Assembly: GCA_039028975.1 (NCBI GenBank)
Contig: JBCCHB010000015.1
Location: 62,001 to 126,000 of the forward strand
DNA length: 64,000 bases
Direction: 5' to 3'
From: JAHBNG01 sp039028975
GTDB taxonomy: Bacteria > Chloroflexota > Anaerolineae > Caldilineales > Caldilineaceae
Shown here: piece after piece, positions 8,836-16,650 of the stretch
Numbering within the stretch: position 1 is the first letter of the stretch
Layout: each line of letters starts with the position of its first letter
Program-made: the position numbers and the translations under genes
Notes under the pieces: model-generated
Databases searched by the model: none
Told to the model about the DNA's origin: nothing
Seen by the model: only the letters and a program-made list of their open reading frames with translations

Positions 8836-9468
8836 TTAGGCAAAGCGATTCACAATCTCATCAATAAAAACGTGCCTTTCTGATTTGGTTAACTGTAGAT
8901 ATGGGAGACCTAGATCGTCATCCCCACAGCCAACAAGATAAGTAAAGTCGATGGATCGTATCAGGGCTAAGCTCTGCTCGACTTTCTCTAATTTTTTACT
9001 CCCAACCACCCAGGACTTGCCAGCGTTATAGAGAAAATCACCAGTAAAGAGGTAACGCTCATTCGCATCCGTCCATAGGTAGCAGACGCCACCAGTGGTG
9101 TGGCCTGGGGTTGGAATCACCTCCCAGTCATCAGCTAGATGATGTCGTCTGAAGTCAAATGCGGCTAAGTTTCCAAGCCCTCTTTTGCGAATCTTAGGAA
9201 CCTCTAGGCTGCTGCATTGGATATCCACACCAAACCGATCCGCAACCTCCTGAAGCCCAGTACCCGCAAAGTGGAAATCGGTCACATAGATCGAATTTAT
9301 ACCGCCAGCCGCCGCAATGGCGTCCAGTTCACCGTGAATCGTCGCCTCTTTTGCCATCCGCGGCAGAAAGATGTTGCCATTTTCTCGTTGCAGAAGATAA
9401 GAGTAGCCCCATCCAGTTGAGTGTGGATCTCGGCATACTTTGTATATATGGTTAAGTAATTTTTCCAT
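8836..9468 (-). CDS. Degenerate metallo-beta-lactamase-fold protein
   Basis: Predicted MBL-fold protein of 210 residues from ATG 9468 (MEKLLNHIYKVC). The frame could open 22 codons earlier at 9534, but that extension would be encoded by a perfect palindrome, so it was not used. Fold landmarks are PTPGHTTGG (H123) and YLFTGDFLY (D144). The position of the usual HxHxDH metal motif reads VTDFHFAGTG, leaving only H66, so the dinuclear zinc site looks incomplete. It may be a non-hydrolytic or altered-metal member, for instance a sensor or a lactonase-like enzyme. It lies just upstream of the dehydrogenase in the same direction. Confidence 0.7.
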   Translation of the reverse strand: MEKLLNHIYKVCRDPHSTGWGYSYLLQRENGNIFLPRMAKEATIHGELDAIAAAGGINSIYVTDFHFAGTGLQEVADRFGVDIQCSSLEVPKIRKRGLGNLAAFDFRRHHLADDWEVIPTPGHTTGGVCYLWTDANERYLFTGDFLYNAGKSWVVGSKKLEKVEQSLALIRSIDFTYLVGCGDDDLGLPYLQLTKSERHVFIDEIVNRFA

Positions 9469-9502
9469 AGAATGAAGAGTATCAGTAGATCGCAATGGAG
9501 TC

Positions 9503-9531
9503 AGCACGCCTCGTGCTGCACGAGGCGTGCT
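9503..9531. repeat. 29-bp near-perfect palindrome (GCACGAGGCGTGC repeat family)
   Basis: AGCACGCCTCGTGC and GCACGAGGCGTGCT are exact 14-bp inverted arms around one T. Single arms or variants of the same word occur at 12697-12710 (exact) and near 22951-22968, with degenerate traces near 15031 and 30469. It lies between the aldolase and MBL genes, in the leader of the latter. Confidence 0.8.
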
Positions 9532-9692
9532 CATTAAACGATTGTGGTCTGCCCTGAAAATTAGGACACGGAACAGATGGATTCGCAGGACTTTTTCATC
9601 CTCCGTGGTTCTGCTTGATCCATGAAAAAGTACTGAGTATTATACGTACGTGGGCCTGCCGAGTCTGTTCGGTCAGACTCACGATAGATGCT

Positions 9693-10442
9693 CTATGAGA
9701 GTGCCGCCACCTGCTCTTGAAGCCTCTTGGCCCCATCGCGAATCCAGCTGTCCATGGAATAGAATAGCATTCGCGCCCCTGCATTGACCCGCCGTTCCAG
9801 AATATCGTCGGTCACCAGCGTCCCAGCCGTCCGCCCAGCCGCAGTGATCTGTTGAAGTGCCTTGTCGATTGTCTCTTGAACTTTAGGATGATCAGAGCGA
9901 CCAATATACCCCATGGTCTGAGCCAGATCCGATGGAGCCACAAAGAAGACATCAATGTGATCCACTGTGAGAATCTCAGCCAGATTCTCCACAGCTTGTA
10001 TCTCCTCAATCAGGATCACAACCAGCAGTTCCTCATTGGCATGTTGAAAGTAGTCGGGATCGCCATAGGCGCGCCGTCCGCTGAACATCCCCCGCTTTCC
10101 TTGGGGAGCAAAGCGGGCAGACTGCACCACACGTCCGGCCTCTTCTTTGGTGTTGACGTGGGGAATCACAATGCCATTGACGCCCCTATCCAGTACACGG
10201 GTAATGCGTCCAGCCTCATTTTCATGAATTCGCATGATGGACGACATACCCCACAGATCACAGGCTCTAGAGAGATCCCCGATCTGATCCCACGTTACCG
10301 AGCCATGTTCTCCCTCCAACCAGAAACCATCCAAGCCAAGAGAGCCACATAAGTCAATGGTGTCTCCACTGTTGCTATGGCTGCTCAGTACAGTCGCCAT
10401 TTGTCCTGCTTCTAATTTTTCCTTTACTCGATTTCCTCGCAT
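9693..10442 (-). CDS. HpcH/HpaI aldolase family protein
   Basis: Class II pyruvate-type aldolase fold of 249 residues, the normal length. Typical elements are WLEGEHG (H46), MRIHEN (R71), GIVIPHVNTKEEA around 90-102, the metal-binding Glu region LIEEIQAVENL (146-147) and VAPSDLA (D172). Family members cleave or form 4-hydroxy-2-oxo acids such as 2-keto-3-deoxy sugar acids, with a divalent metal. In the same strand group as an MDR dehydrogenase and a PhyH protein, it may belong to sugar-acid or aromatic breakdown, but the substrate is not readable. The ATG at 10442 is the natural start. Confidence 0.87.
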   Translation of the reverse strand: MRGNRVKEKLEAGQMATVLSSHSNSGDTIDLCGSLGLDGFWLEGEHGSVTWDQIGDLSRACDLWGMSSIMRIHENEAGRITRVLDRGVNGIVIPHVNTKEEAGRVVQSARFAPQGKRGMFSGRRAYGDPDYFQHANEELLVVILIEEIQAVENLAEILTVDHIDVFFVAPSDLAQTMGYIGRSDHPKVQETIDKALQQITAAGRTAGTLVTDDILERRVNAGARMLFYSMDSWIRDGAKRLQEQVAALS

Positions 10443-10625
10443 AGTCTTCTCCTATTTTAATGATTATACTGCGGTCGCTTTGAAAACCCGAGCGGGCATG
10501 GTAGCCCCAGATACATCGCCAATGCACGACATTTTCCACCGTCTGCTCACCCCATAAGGCAACCGATATCTAGCCAGCGGTATCCTACATGGACGCTCTA
10601 CAGATTAAGAATCACAAGTTACGAA

Positions 10626-11471
10626 TCACCGTATATGGTGGGACGGGGTACGAGATCGCTCGTACTTGGCATTCAGATCCGCATTTTTGACCACCTCCGG
10701 CACTTCACCTGTCCACCAGCTAGGGGGATTGGGGAAATCAAAGACATCGTGCCAGGCCAGGAGCAACGTGCGCCGCTGATCGGTCTGGTTGGGGTAGGCC
10801 CCATGCATCAATCGGGCATCTGCAATAATCAAGTCTCCCGCTTTCATAGGAACATCGATTGCATCTGGGTGGTCGGCAAAGACTGGATGGTTAAGGTCAT
10901 CAATCGCCTGAATCTCGGATTCGTGAGCGTCAGGCAGAATATCATGCAGATCGATGCGCTTACGATGGGTACCAGGGATGACCCGCAGACAGCCATTTTC
11001 TGGCGTCGTATCCGTCATGTAGTAGGAGAGAAAGACGCGAGTGGGCCAAGGCGTAGCTGCTTGAGGGCTATTCCAGTTCATAAAATCCTGGTGCCAATAG
11101 AGAGGAGGGCCATAGCCAGGCTTGGAGAGAATGATAATCCCCCCGTGGGAGCGCAACCCCTCAAGTTGCAATTGTTGACAAAGTTCCTTCTGTAGCGGCT
11201 GCTCTAAAATCTTCTTCACAATTGGGTCAGGAAAGCTCTTCTCATCAGTTTCCCGACCCATTTTGGCCCAACGCTCTTCCGTGTAGACGTGAATATCGCT
11301 GCCCTGGTAGCGATATTTGGGATCCACGTGGATCTTTGTGAAGACGTTGTCAGACCAGGCACTTAACTCATCAATCAACGGCTTGGGCATGACGCCTGGG
11401 ATGATGGTATAACCCAAATTTACTAGTTCGTCGCGCTTGGTGAGGGCGTCGCTTGGGGAGAGGGTTGTCAT
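10626..11471 (-). CDS. Second phytanoyl-CoA dioxygenase (PhyH) family protein
   Basis: Fe(II)/2-oxoglutarate oxygenase of 281 residues. The metal triad is H127 and D129 in YWHQDFMNW plus H223 in LMHGAYPNQ. Arg234 lies 11 residues after the distal His, as expected for 2-oxoglutarate binding. It shares little beyond these motifs with the PhyH protein at 2818-3720 (different spacing and flanks), so the two are not a recent duplication. It is first in the minus-strand group with the aldolase, MBL-like and MDR genes, although gaps of 150-225 bp leave a single operon uncertain. Confidence 0.87.
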   Translation of the reverse strand: MTTLSPSDALTKRDELVNLGYTIIPGVMPKPLIDELSAWSDNVFTKIHVDPKYRYQGSDIHVYTEERWAKMGRETDEKSFPDPIVKKILEQPLQKELCQQLQLEGLRSHGGIIILSKPGYGPPLYWHQDFMNWNSPQAATPWPTRVFLSYYMTDTTPENGCLRVIPGTHRKRIDLHDILPDAHESEIQAIDDLNHPVFADHPDAIDVPMKAGDLIIADARLMHGAYPNQTDQRRTLLLAWHDVFDFPNPPSWWTGEVPEVVKNADLNAKYERSRTPSHHIR

Positions 11472-11500
11472 GGGGTTGTTCCTTTGTGTTTACGCGTTCT

Positions 11501-11616
11501 GATATTCTTCGCCAGAAAAGTGTTGTCTCGATTTTGGGGCAATCCACCCGGGTAAATTCCGAGCAGGGAGCAGCGCCTCATCTTCATGAAGGCAAATTTT
11601 TCTGGACGTCTATATC
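11501..11616. repeat. Interspersed inverted-repeat element A, copy 1
   Basis: About 115 bp with ends CGCCAGAAAAGTGTTGTC and, inverted, GGCAAATTTTTCTGGACG, flanked by TATA-type sequence. It belongs to a family of at least eight intergenic copies in this window (consensus end TATAGATGGCCAGAAAAG). Confidence 0.7.
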
Positions 11617-11739
11617 GCCTCATAACCTTTACCATCAAAATTATACTTGGTACGCTCTACTTTACGCCAACAGGAGCTGCTCAATCAAGCCAACACCAAT
11701 CCAGCACGTCACGTATCAGTCCACGAATCACGCTCCACG

Positions 11740-11815
11740 AACTTCTACGTTTCTTCTACGCGCTACCCTAACTTCTACGTTTCCTTCTACGCAAACTTCT
11801 ACGTTTCTCATACGC
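11740..11815. repeat. Short tandem repeat, three copies of a 22-23 bp unit
   Basis: Three imperfect copies begin at 11740, 11770 and 11794, each with AACTTCTACGTTT followed by a second CTACGC-like word. No coding role is seen. Confidence 0.65.
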
Positions 11816-12041
11816 CCGCTCCTTATACTGAAGCCTGTAACCGGTTATCGAGAGGTGTCGCAGAAAACTGTAAAAGTATCCGAATTATCAACTCTATTTT
11901 TAGCTCCGTTTTAAAACCGTCGTTGTGCCACTTTGGTGGGACTTAGGAAAACCACGGTTTTAGAACGACCACAGAATAGAACGGCCATAGATAGCTCATC
12001 GAGGAAACACGCGTGTACTGCCTTTCATCGCTCAGGCAGTT

Positions 12042-12086
12042 GGATCCTCTAACTTGATGAGCCTCTTATTTTGTCAAATGGAGGCA
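12042..12086 (+). repeat. 45-bp leader repeat, copy 1 (upstream of the small secreted peptide)
   Basis: Matches 14167-14211 at 42 of 45 positions in the same orientation. It includes the Shine-Dalgarno GGAGG of the peptide gene. The words GCCTC and GAGGC inside it can pair, which would partly cover the ribosome binding site. Confidence 0.7.
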
Positions 12087-12094
12087 CATTCATT

Positions 12095-12256
12095 ATGAGC
12101 ATCAAGAATCTGAAGAAAGTTGTGGTTGCAGTTGCGTTGACGTTGGCAGTGACCTTTAGCGCTGGCGTTTGGGAAGATGTCACCGGGTGGTCGGTAGTAC
12201 CGAGTGCGGAGGCCTCATGTGTTGGTAGCGGAAGTCATACAGGAGGGGGCTGTTAA
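12095..12256 (+). CDS. Small secreted peptide precursor (53 aa) with Cys/Gly-rich C-terminus
   Basis: Not a recognised family. The precursor has a basic N-terminus (MSIKNLKK), a hydrophobic run at residues 9-24, a polar spacer and an Ala-x-Ala-type site PSAEA (36-40). Cleavage after it would release a 13-residue peptide, SCVGSGSHTGGGC, whose two Cys residues (42 and 53) bracket a Gly/Ser/His stretch. ATG 12095 is chosen because GGAGG lies 10 nt upstream; a TTG 24 bp earlier lacks a binding site. A TPR protein resembling peptide-responsive Rap-type regulators lies 0.5 kb away on the other strand, then a JAMM protease. A signalling peptide, a RiPP-like precursor or a structural peptide are all possible. 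The coding potential of so short a frame is itself uncertain. Confidence 0.6.
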   Translation: MSIKNLKKVVVAVALTLAVTFSAGVWEDVTGWSVVPSAEASCVGSGSHTGGGC

Positions 12257-12765
12257 GGTAATCAAATGGGTGTGATCAAAACTAGTAAAACTGTTGAGCT
12301 AGACGCACTTGGCATGATAAATTGCTTTTCGTTATATGCGAATTCGACACCAATCTGGCATATCGATAGTGGTATACAAGCATGAATCGTTAATTTCACT
12401 CATTAAAATGGCTTGTAAATAGCGATATCAGCTCAATCTCAACGATTTTGTCGTATCCTGCTAATTCAAACATCAATTTGAGCTACCAAAGCAGGTTAAT
12501 CACCTTCAAAATCGCTGGAAAAGTCTGTATATCGTAACTTTCACTTAAACTCATTTTGCTATTATTCGTGCCAAACAGACCCAATTTGTCAATTTTACCA
12601 GGATTGATCGCACCCTAATCAAATTAGACCATTCCACAGAATAAAATACCCGTTCAGTAGGCCGGTTACCTTCTAGGTGCCGTACCGGTTCGACCCGCAC
12701 GAGGCGTGCTCACTGCTCGAATTTTGAATAATTATTTTTGTGGAATGACCTTACGCAATGATAGC
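12257..12765. other. 509-bp intergenic region without a recognised gene
   Basis: AT-rich. It contains an exact GCACGAGGCGTGCT word (12697-12710), preceded by GCCGGTTACCTTCTAG at 12661-12676. The exact reverse complement of the latter lies near 15146-15161, so an inverted pair of repeat fragments flanks the TPR/JAMM region. No convincing terminator or promoter was found. Confidence 0.5.
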
Positions 12766-13995
12766 TTATTGAGAATTTCCTCTGTTCAGTAAGCTATCAT
12801 GATAGCTTTTCTTGTAGTGGTGATAGAATTTTTCAAATTTACCGTTCGTATGTTGTCCAATTAACAATGCCAGTCGGTTTAGGCTGTCATCAGATGGGCT
12901 AAATGAATTGAAAATACTTGATGGTTCAGTTAGTGCCACGAGAACTTTTATTTCCTCATATGATCTTCCTAATAACTCAAAATTTTTCCGTGCAGATTGA
13001 AGCGAGGAATAGGCCTGCTTCCATTTACTCCGGTATTGATACATCAGTCCCAAATTATGTTGGGTTTTGGCAATTTCGATTAGATTTTTCTTCTCGACAA
13101 AAATTTCTTGTGCTTTAAAAAATAGCGCTTCAGCTTCTATAAGATTCCCAAAAAGTAGATGGAAAAGTCCCTTATTATTCCAAGCCTTAGCAATTTCCAT
13201 TTGCTCTCCACTTACCTGGGCATCGTGAAATGCCTTTGAAAGATAAAAAAGCGCTTTATCAGGTTGCCTTTTTTCGATATATAGAAACCCTAGATTTGTG
13301 TGTCCAAGAAATAACCCGTGATTATCTTGCAAAGCCTGCCACATTTTGCAAGCTAGATCCAAGTTATATTCTGCCTCTGTATATCGTTCTTGCTTGGTGT
13401 ATGTGATTCCAAGATGATTATGTGTATGTGCTAAGCCATGCTTGCTATTCAATTTTTTAAAGAGTACTAAAGCATAAAGGCAAAGGGTTTCTGAGCGCTG
13501 AATGCGTTCCGTATTTATGAACAAATATCCCAAATTGGAACAAGCCCTGGCCTCCTCATACTGATTCTCAACCAACCGCGCCATCTTAATCACCTGCCGA
13601 TAGTAGTAGACAACCTGCTTAAAATGGTTCTGGCGCTGCGACAATCTGGCCAACAAGATCATGATGGCCATTTCGCTGTCAGTATCCGCTTCGTCATGGG
13701 CTAGTTCCACAGCCCGACGCAAGATGATTTCCCACTCATCCCAATCACCACTTCGCTCCATGTAAGGCGCAGACTGCACGGCTAAACTTGAAACGCTCTC
13801 CCATGCGCTAGGCAAGCCAAGACCATAATCGAGAATATGGCAGATCTGGAGCCGCCGTTCGTCGGGCATGGCATCCTTAATGGCTTTGACTTCTTCGAGT
13901 GTATCTTCTAGGGAGCGGTGGATGTAATCAAAAAAGAGTTCGGCATACGGATTGCTGGCATCTGCTGTGGGGGGAAGAGTTGTTTTTATAGTCAT
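12766..13995 (-). CDS. TPR-repeat protein, Rap/RRNPP-receptor-like architecture without DNA-binding domain
   Basis: About 409 residues from ATG 13995; a GTG 12 codons earlier is possible, and neither has a clear ribosome binding site. From about residue 105 onward the protein is consecutive TPR helices of ~40 residues with landmarks such as ACSNLGYLFINTERIQRS, HTHNHLGITYTKQERYTEAE, GHTNLGFLYIEKRQPDKALF and TQHNLGLMYQYRSKWKQA. The N-terminal ~100 residues are helical. No HTH, kinase or protease domain is visible, so it is probably a cytoplasmic binding or scaffold protein. The 40-residue period and lack of a signal peptide recall peptide-binding Rap-type proteins, but TPR arrays have many roles. 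It is more AT-rich than its neighbours by eye. A 45-bp direct repeat brackets this gene together with the small peptide gene. Confidence 0.75.
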   Translation of the reverse strand: MTIKTTLPPTADASNPYAELFFDYIHRSLEDTLEEVKAIKDAMPDERRLQICHILDYGLGLPSAWESVSSLAVQSAPYMERSGDWDEWEIILRRAVELAHDEADTDSEMAIMILLARLSQRQNHFKQVVYYYRQVIKMARLVENQYEEARACSNLGYLFINTERIQRSETLCLYALVLFKKLNSKHGLAHTHNHLGITYTKQERYTEAEYNLDLACKMWQALQDNHGLFLGHTNLGFLYIEKRQPDKALFYLSKAFHDAQVSGEQMEIAKAWNNKGLFHLLFGNLIEAEALFFKAQEIFVEKKNLIEIAKTQHNLGLMYQYRSKWKQAYSSLQSARKNFELLGRSYEEIKVLVALTEPSSIFNSFSPSDDSLNRLALLIGQHTNGKFEKFYHHYKKSYHDSLLNRGNSQ

Positions 13996-14166
13996 TATCA
14001 ACAAACAAACTATGCGGTATACTGACCGCACTTTACTAAAATATGTAGTTTTCCAATTTGGGTGAGGTTGATTGAGTGGAAGGGTTCAGAGCGAATTGTA
14101 TAGTACAATACACAAGTTGTCAAAGGTTGGCAATGCCTATGTTCAGCATTTCGTCATCAGGAGATT

Positions 14167-14211
14167 GGAGCCTCTAACTTGATGAGTCTCTTCTTTTGTC
14201 AAATGGAGGCA
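14167..14211 (+). repeat. 45-bp leader repeat, copy 2 (overlaps 3' end of the JAMM gene)
   Basis: 42 of 45 bases match 12042-12086. Here the repeat supplies the last codons and stop of the minus-strand JAMM gene instead of a peptide leader. The frame following it on the plus strand (ATG 14220) encodes only a short hydrophilic peptide. Confidence 0.7.
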
Positions 14212-14840
14212 AACACCTCATGCTCAATAATTGTCACCACTCGCGTCTCAAAGTCAACAATTTCATCACCGTCTAGGTGATAAAGCAGATAGAAAGAAGC
14301 CTCAAATTGCTGGGCAATGGGGGTGAGTACAGCAGGAGTTAGGGTATTCTGCTCGTGGAAGTACGCGTAGATATGACTATCGGGTCGAATCTCAAAAAAG
14401 TCAAGGGCTTCCCGTAAGGCAGGGAGGTCAATCGATAGCTGATCACTTTCAAAGTGGCTGAGCATCTGGAAGGCACAAATCACAGGGGTGTCATCAAACT
14501 CCAGGGAGCAGATAAAGTAGATGGATTCAGGGTAGTGAGCATTCCATGCATCGGTGGCAGAGGGGTAGGCGACAGAGATAGGATGGGAGTGATAGATACC
14601 CATCATCTCGGTGCCTCCATCGGGATAGTCGTTCTCTTCAAATTTGAATTGAAGCAGAAGCGTTTGGGGATCGATAGTATAGTTGTTGATTCGATCTTGA
14701 GCAACATTCTGGCCGCGGATCAGCTCAAATGCTTGCAAACCTTTCCCGCGTAAGATGCCACAGATCTCTTCGGGTTTGCCTTCTCTGGAGTGGGCAATGA
14801 TTGCGTCATATATAGACTGTGGGATGGTTACAGTTGTCAT
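14199..14840 (-). CDS. JAMM/MPN+ metallopeptidase-like protein (M67 type, CysO-cysteine peptidase-like)
   Basis: Protein of 213 residues. The N-terminal ~135 residues carry a complete JAMM zinc motif: E25 (PEEICGIL), H84 and H86 (YHSHPIS), S94 and D97 (SATD). Small bacterial enzymes of this type (Mec+/CysO-cysteine peptidase) cleave isopeptide or thiocarboxylate-derived bonds on ubiquitin-like sulfur carriers. No ThiS- or MoaD-like partner is encoded nearby. The C-terminal ~75 residues are an acidic extension of unknown role. ATG 14840 is the start. The last codons and stop lie in the duplicated 45-bp sequence, so the C-terminus may have been altered by that duplication. Confidence 0.82.
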   Translation of the reverse strand: MTTVTIPQSIYDAIIAHSREGKPEEICGILRGKGLQAFELIRGQNVAQDRINNYTIDPQTLLLQFKFEENDYPDGGTEMMGIYHSHPISVAYPSATDAWNAHYPESIYFICSLEFDDTPVICAFQMLSHFESDQLSIDLPALREALDFFEIRPDSHIYAYFHEQNTLTPAVLTPIAQQFEASFYLLYHLDGDEIVDFETRVVTIIEHEVFASI

Positions 14841-14852
14841 TTTTTTGCACTT

Positions 14853-14936
14853 TGCCAGAAAAATCTTGTCCCGCCCCTTGACTATCCATCCTAAGAACTT
14901 CTAAGAAGAGGGGAAAAAGCTTTTCTGGCCATCTAT
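14853..14936. repeat. Interspersed inverted-repeat element A, copy 2
   Basis: Starts GCCAGAAAAATCTTGTCCCG and ends AAGCTTTTCTGGCCATCTAT, so the ends are clear inverted repeats. It lies just ahead of the JAMM gene start. Confidence 0.75.
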
Positions 14937-15063
14937 ACAAAACGGCCTAGCGTTACCTCAGACCGCAGAAAATGGGACGCCGGGCCCCTCGTCGATGTGA
15001 AAAGATGTAGTTCCAAAAGTCGCACATAGGACTAGATCCGCACGGCACCTAGTACAGTCTGGC

Positions 15064-15145
15064 GTAAATCCTTGCGCAGATAAATCGTGGCTTCCTCTAC
15101 TTGAAAGATCGATTTATCTTGGTAACGATTTATGCGAAGATTTAC
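15064..15145. repeat. Long imperfect inverted repeat downstream of ftsZ
   Basis: GTAAATC (15064-15070) pairs with GATTTAC (15139-15145). GATAAATCG (15079-15087) can pair with CGATTTATC (15110-15118) or with the ATTTAT further on. It may form the 3' end of the dcw transcript, although no T run follows on the minus strand. Confidence 0.5.
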
Positions 15146-15243
15146 TAGAAGGTAACCGGCTCCATGGCCGGTTGTGTGTGGCTTTCACACTATTGCAAAA
15201 GGATTGTCTCTCGGAATACGCACGGTTGATCACTTGTCCTGAC

Positions 15244-16404
15244 TCACTTTGCATTGCGGTTGCGACGCAAAAAGGCCGGAATATCCAAATCGTCTCGTTC
15301 AAAGGTACGAACCAGTTGCTCGGCATCTGGCTGGGCTGGCGGCGGTGCCTGATGGTCTGGCGTTGTTGGATGCAATGGTCGTAAATTTTGCTGAGATTCG
15401 GGTTTGTCAAAGCGCTCGGCGAAGATGTTTTGCTCATGGTTCCGACCCTGTTCAAAGCCTGTAGCGATTACAGTAACGGTCATCTGATCCGTAAAAGCGG
15501 AATCGAGTACGGCACCAAAGATGATGTTGGACTCTGGGTGGGTATTGGCACGAATGATCTCAGCCGCTTCGTTCACTTCAAAAAGACTCATGTCGTCGCC
15601 CCCCTTAATATTAAAGAGAATGGAGCGGGCGCCATCGATTGAGACATCCAACAGTGCGCTGTGGATGGCTTTCTCTGCTGCTTCTTTGGCACGGTTTTCA
15701 CCCTGAGCGTGACCGATAGCCATGAGCGCGGGTCCACCTTCCATCATAACGCTACGTACGTCGGCGAAGTCCAGATTGATGAGGCCAGGGACGGTGATCA
15801 GCTCACTAATTCCCTGGATACCCTGGCGCAGAACATCATCCGCGGCCCGAAACGCCTCGTTAATGCCAGCCTTCTTATCGACAATCTGGAGCAATCGATC
15901 ATTCGGAATGGCAATGAGCGTATCAACGTTCTTTACCATCTCATCCATGGCGCTTTCGGAGACCCGCCGTCGGTGAGAACCTTCAAAGGTAAAGGGGCGA
16001 GTCACCACGCCAATGGCCAAGGCACCAACTTTCTTGGCAATATTGGCCACCACTGGCGATGCCCCGGAGCCTGTGCCACCACCCATACCAGCAGTGATAA
16101 AGACCATGTCAGCGCCCCGCAAAAATTGCTCAATTTCGTCTCGGCTCTCTTCGGCTGCTTTTTGGCCAATTTCCGGGTTGCCGCCGGAGCCAAGTCCACG
16201 GGTTAACTTCTCACCGATGCGTAGCCGCTGTGGCGAATCCGAGAGCATAAGTGCCTGGGAATCGGTATTGATTGAGATAAATTCAACACCCTGTATGCCA
16301 GAGGCGATCATCCGATTTACTGCATTCTGGCCACCGCCCCCAACGCCAACAACTTTAATCTGGGCGAAATTTTCCACATATTGTGGCTGCACTTTCCGAC
16401 TCAT
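15244..16404 (-). CDS. ftsZ: Cell division protein FtsZ
   Basis: Tubulin-like GTPase that forms the cytokinetic ring at the inner face of the membrane. It has 386 residues from ATG 16404, chosen because AAGGAG sits 6 nt upstream; an upstream in-frame ATG at 16443 has no such site. Visible landmarks are VVGVGGGGQNAVNRM (18-32), the tubulin signature GGGTGSG (108-114) and the T7-loop LINLDFADVR. A Pro/Gln-rich linker of about 50 residues precedes the C-terminal peptide DLDIPAFLRR, which in other bacteria binds FtsA and related anchors. It is the last gene of the minus-strand dcw cluster, with ftsA 246 bp upstream. Confidence 0.98.
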   Translation of the reverse strand: MSRKVQPQYVENFAQIKVVGVGGGGQNAVNRMIASGIQGVEFISINTDSQALMLSDSPQRLRIGEKLTRGLGSGGNPEIGQKAAEESRDEIEQFLRGADMVFITAGMGGGTGSGASPVVANIAKKVGALAIGVVTRPFTFEGSHRRRVSESAMDEMVKNVDTLIAIPNDRLLQIVDKKAGINEAFRAADDVLRQGIQGISELITVPGLINLDFADVRSVMMEGGPALMAIGHAQGENRAKEAAEKAIHSALLDVSIDGARSILFNIKGGDDMSLFEVNEAAEIIRANTHPESNIIFGAVLDSAFTDQMTVTVIATGFEQGRNHEQNIFAERFDKPESQQNLRPLHPTTPDHQAPPPAQPDAEQLVRTFERDDLDIPAFLRRNRNAK

Positions 16405-16650
16405 GGCGGACTCCTTTTGATCTTGGGATATTTCCTTTTTCATTTTAGCTTACCCTCTAATACTCAGCTCCGTATAAAAACGTTGTTTGGGCTTTCTGGC
16501 AGAGCTTGGCAAAATGACAGCGTTGAGGAATGAGCCGAAATAACCTGCACGTTCCATTCGGGTGTGCTCAACCAAATGATCAAGTTATTTAGTTCTCGCT
16601 CCTAAAACAACGGTCTTGAATGTACAGTCTGCTACAAGCAAAATCTAAAC

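Larger units (their letters stand above)
11472..12094. other. Gene-poor repeat-rich intergenic region
   Basis: Holds no supported gene. It contains copy A1 of the inverted-repeat element (11501-11616) and a three-copy short tandem repeat (11740-11815). It also has an inverted repeat around 11909-11965 (TTTTAAAACCG against CGGTTTTAGAA), a hairpin at about 12017-12040 (ACTGCCT/AGGCAGT) and one copy of a 45-bp leader repeat (12042-12086) just before the small peptide gene. Confidence 0.6.
14841..15243. other. 403-bp intergenic region downstream of ftsZ
   Basis: No gene seen. It contains element A copy 2 (14853-14936) and a block at about 15009-15205 with fragments matching 22920-23010 (AGTTCC-CAAAAGTCG, TAGA-CCGCACGG, CACTATTG-AAAA). 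It also has a long imperfect inverted repeat (15064-15145) directly after the ftsZ stop. Confidence 0.6.

Noticed and set aside
9469..9534. Longer start for the MBL-like protein (TPRAARGVL extension)
   Set aside because: The extension is encoded by a palindromic repeat and lacks a ribosome binding site; the family-like sequence begins at ATG 9468.
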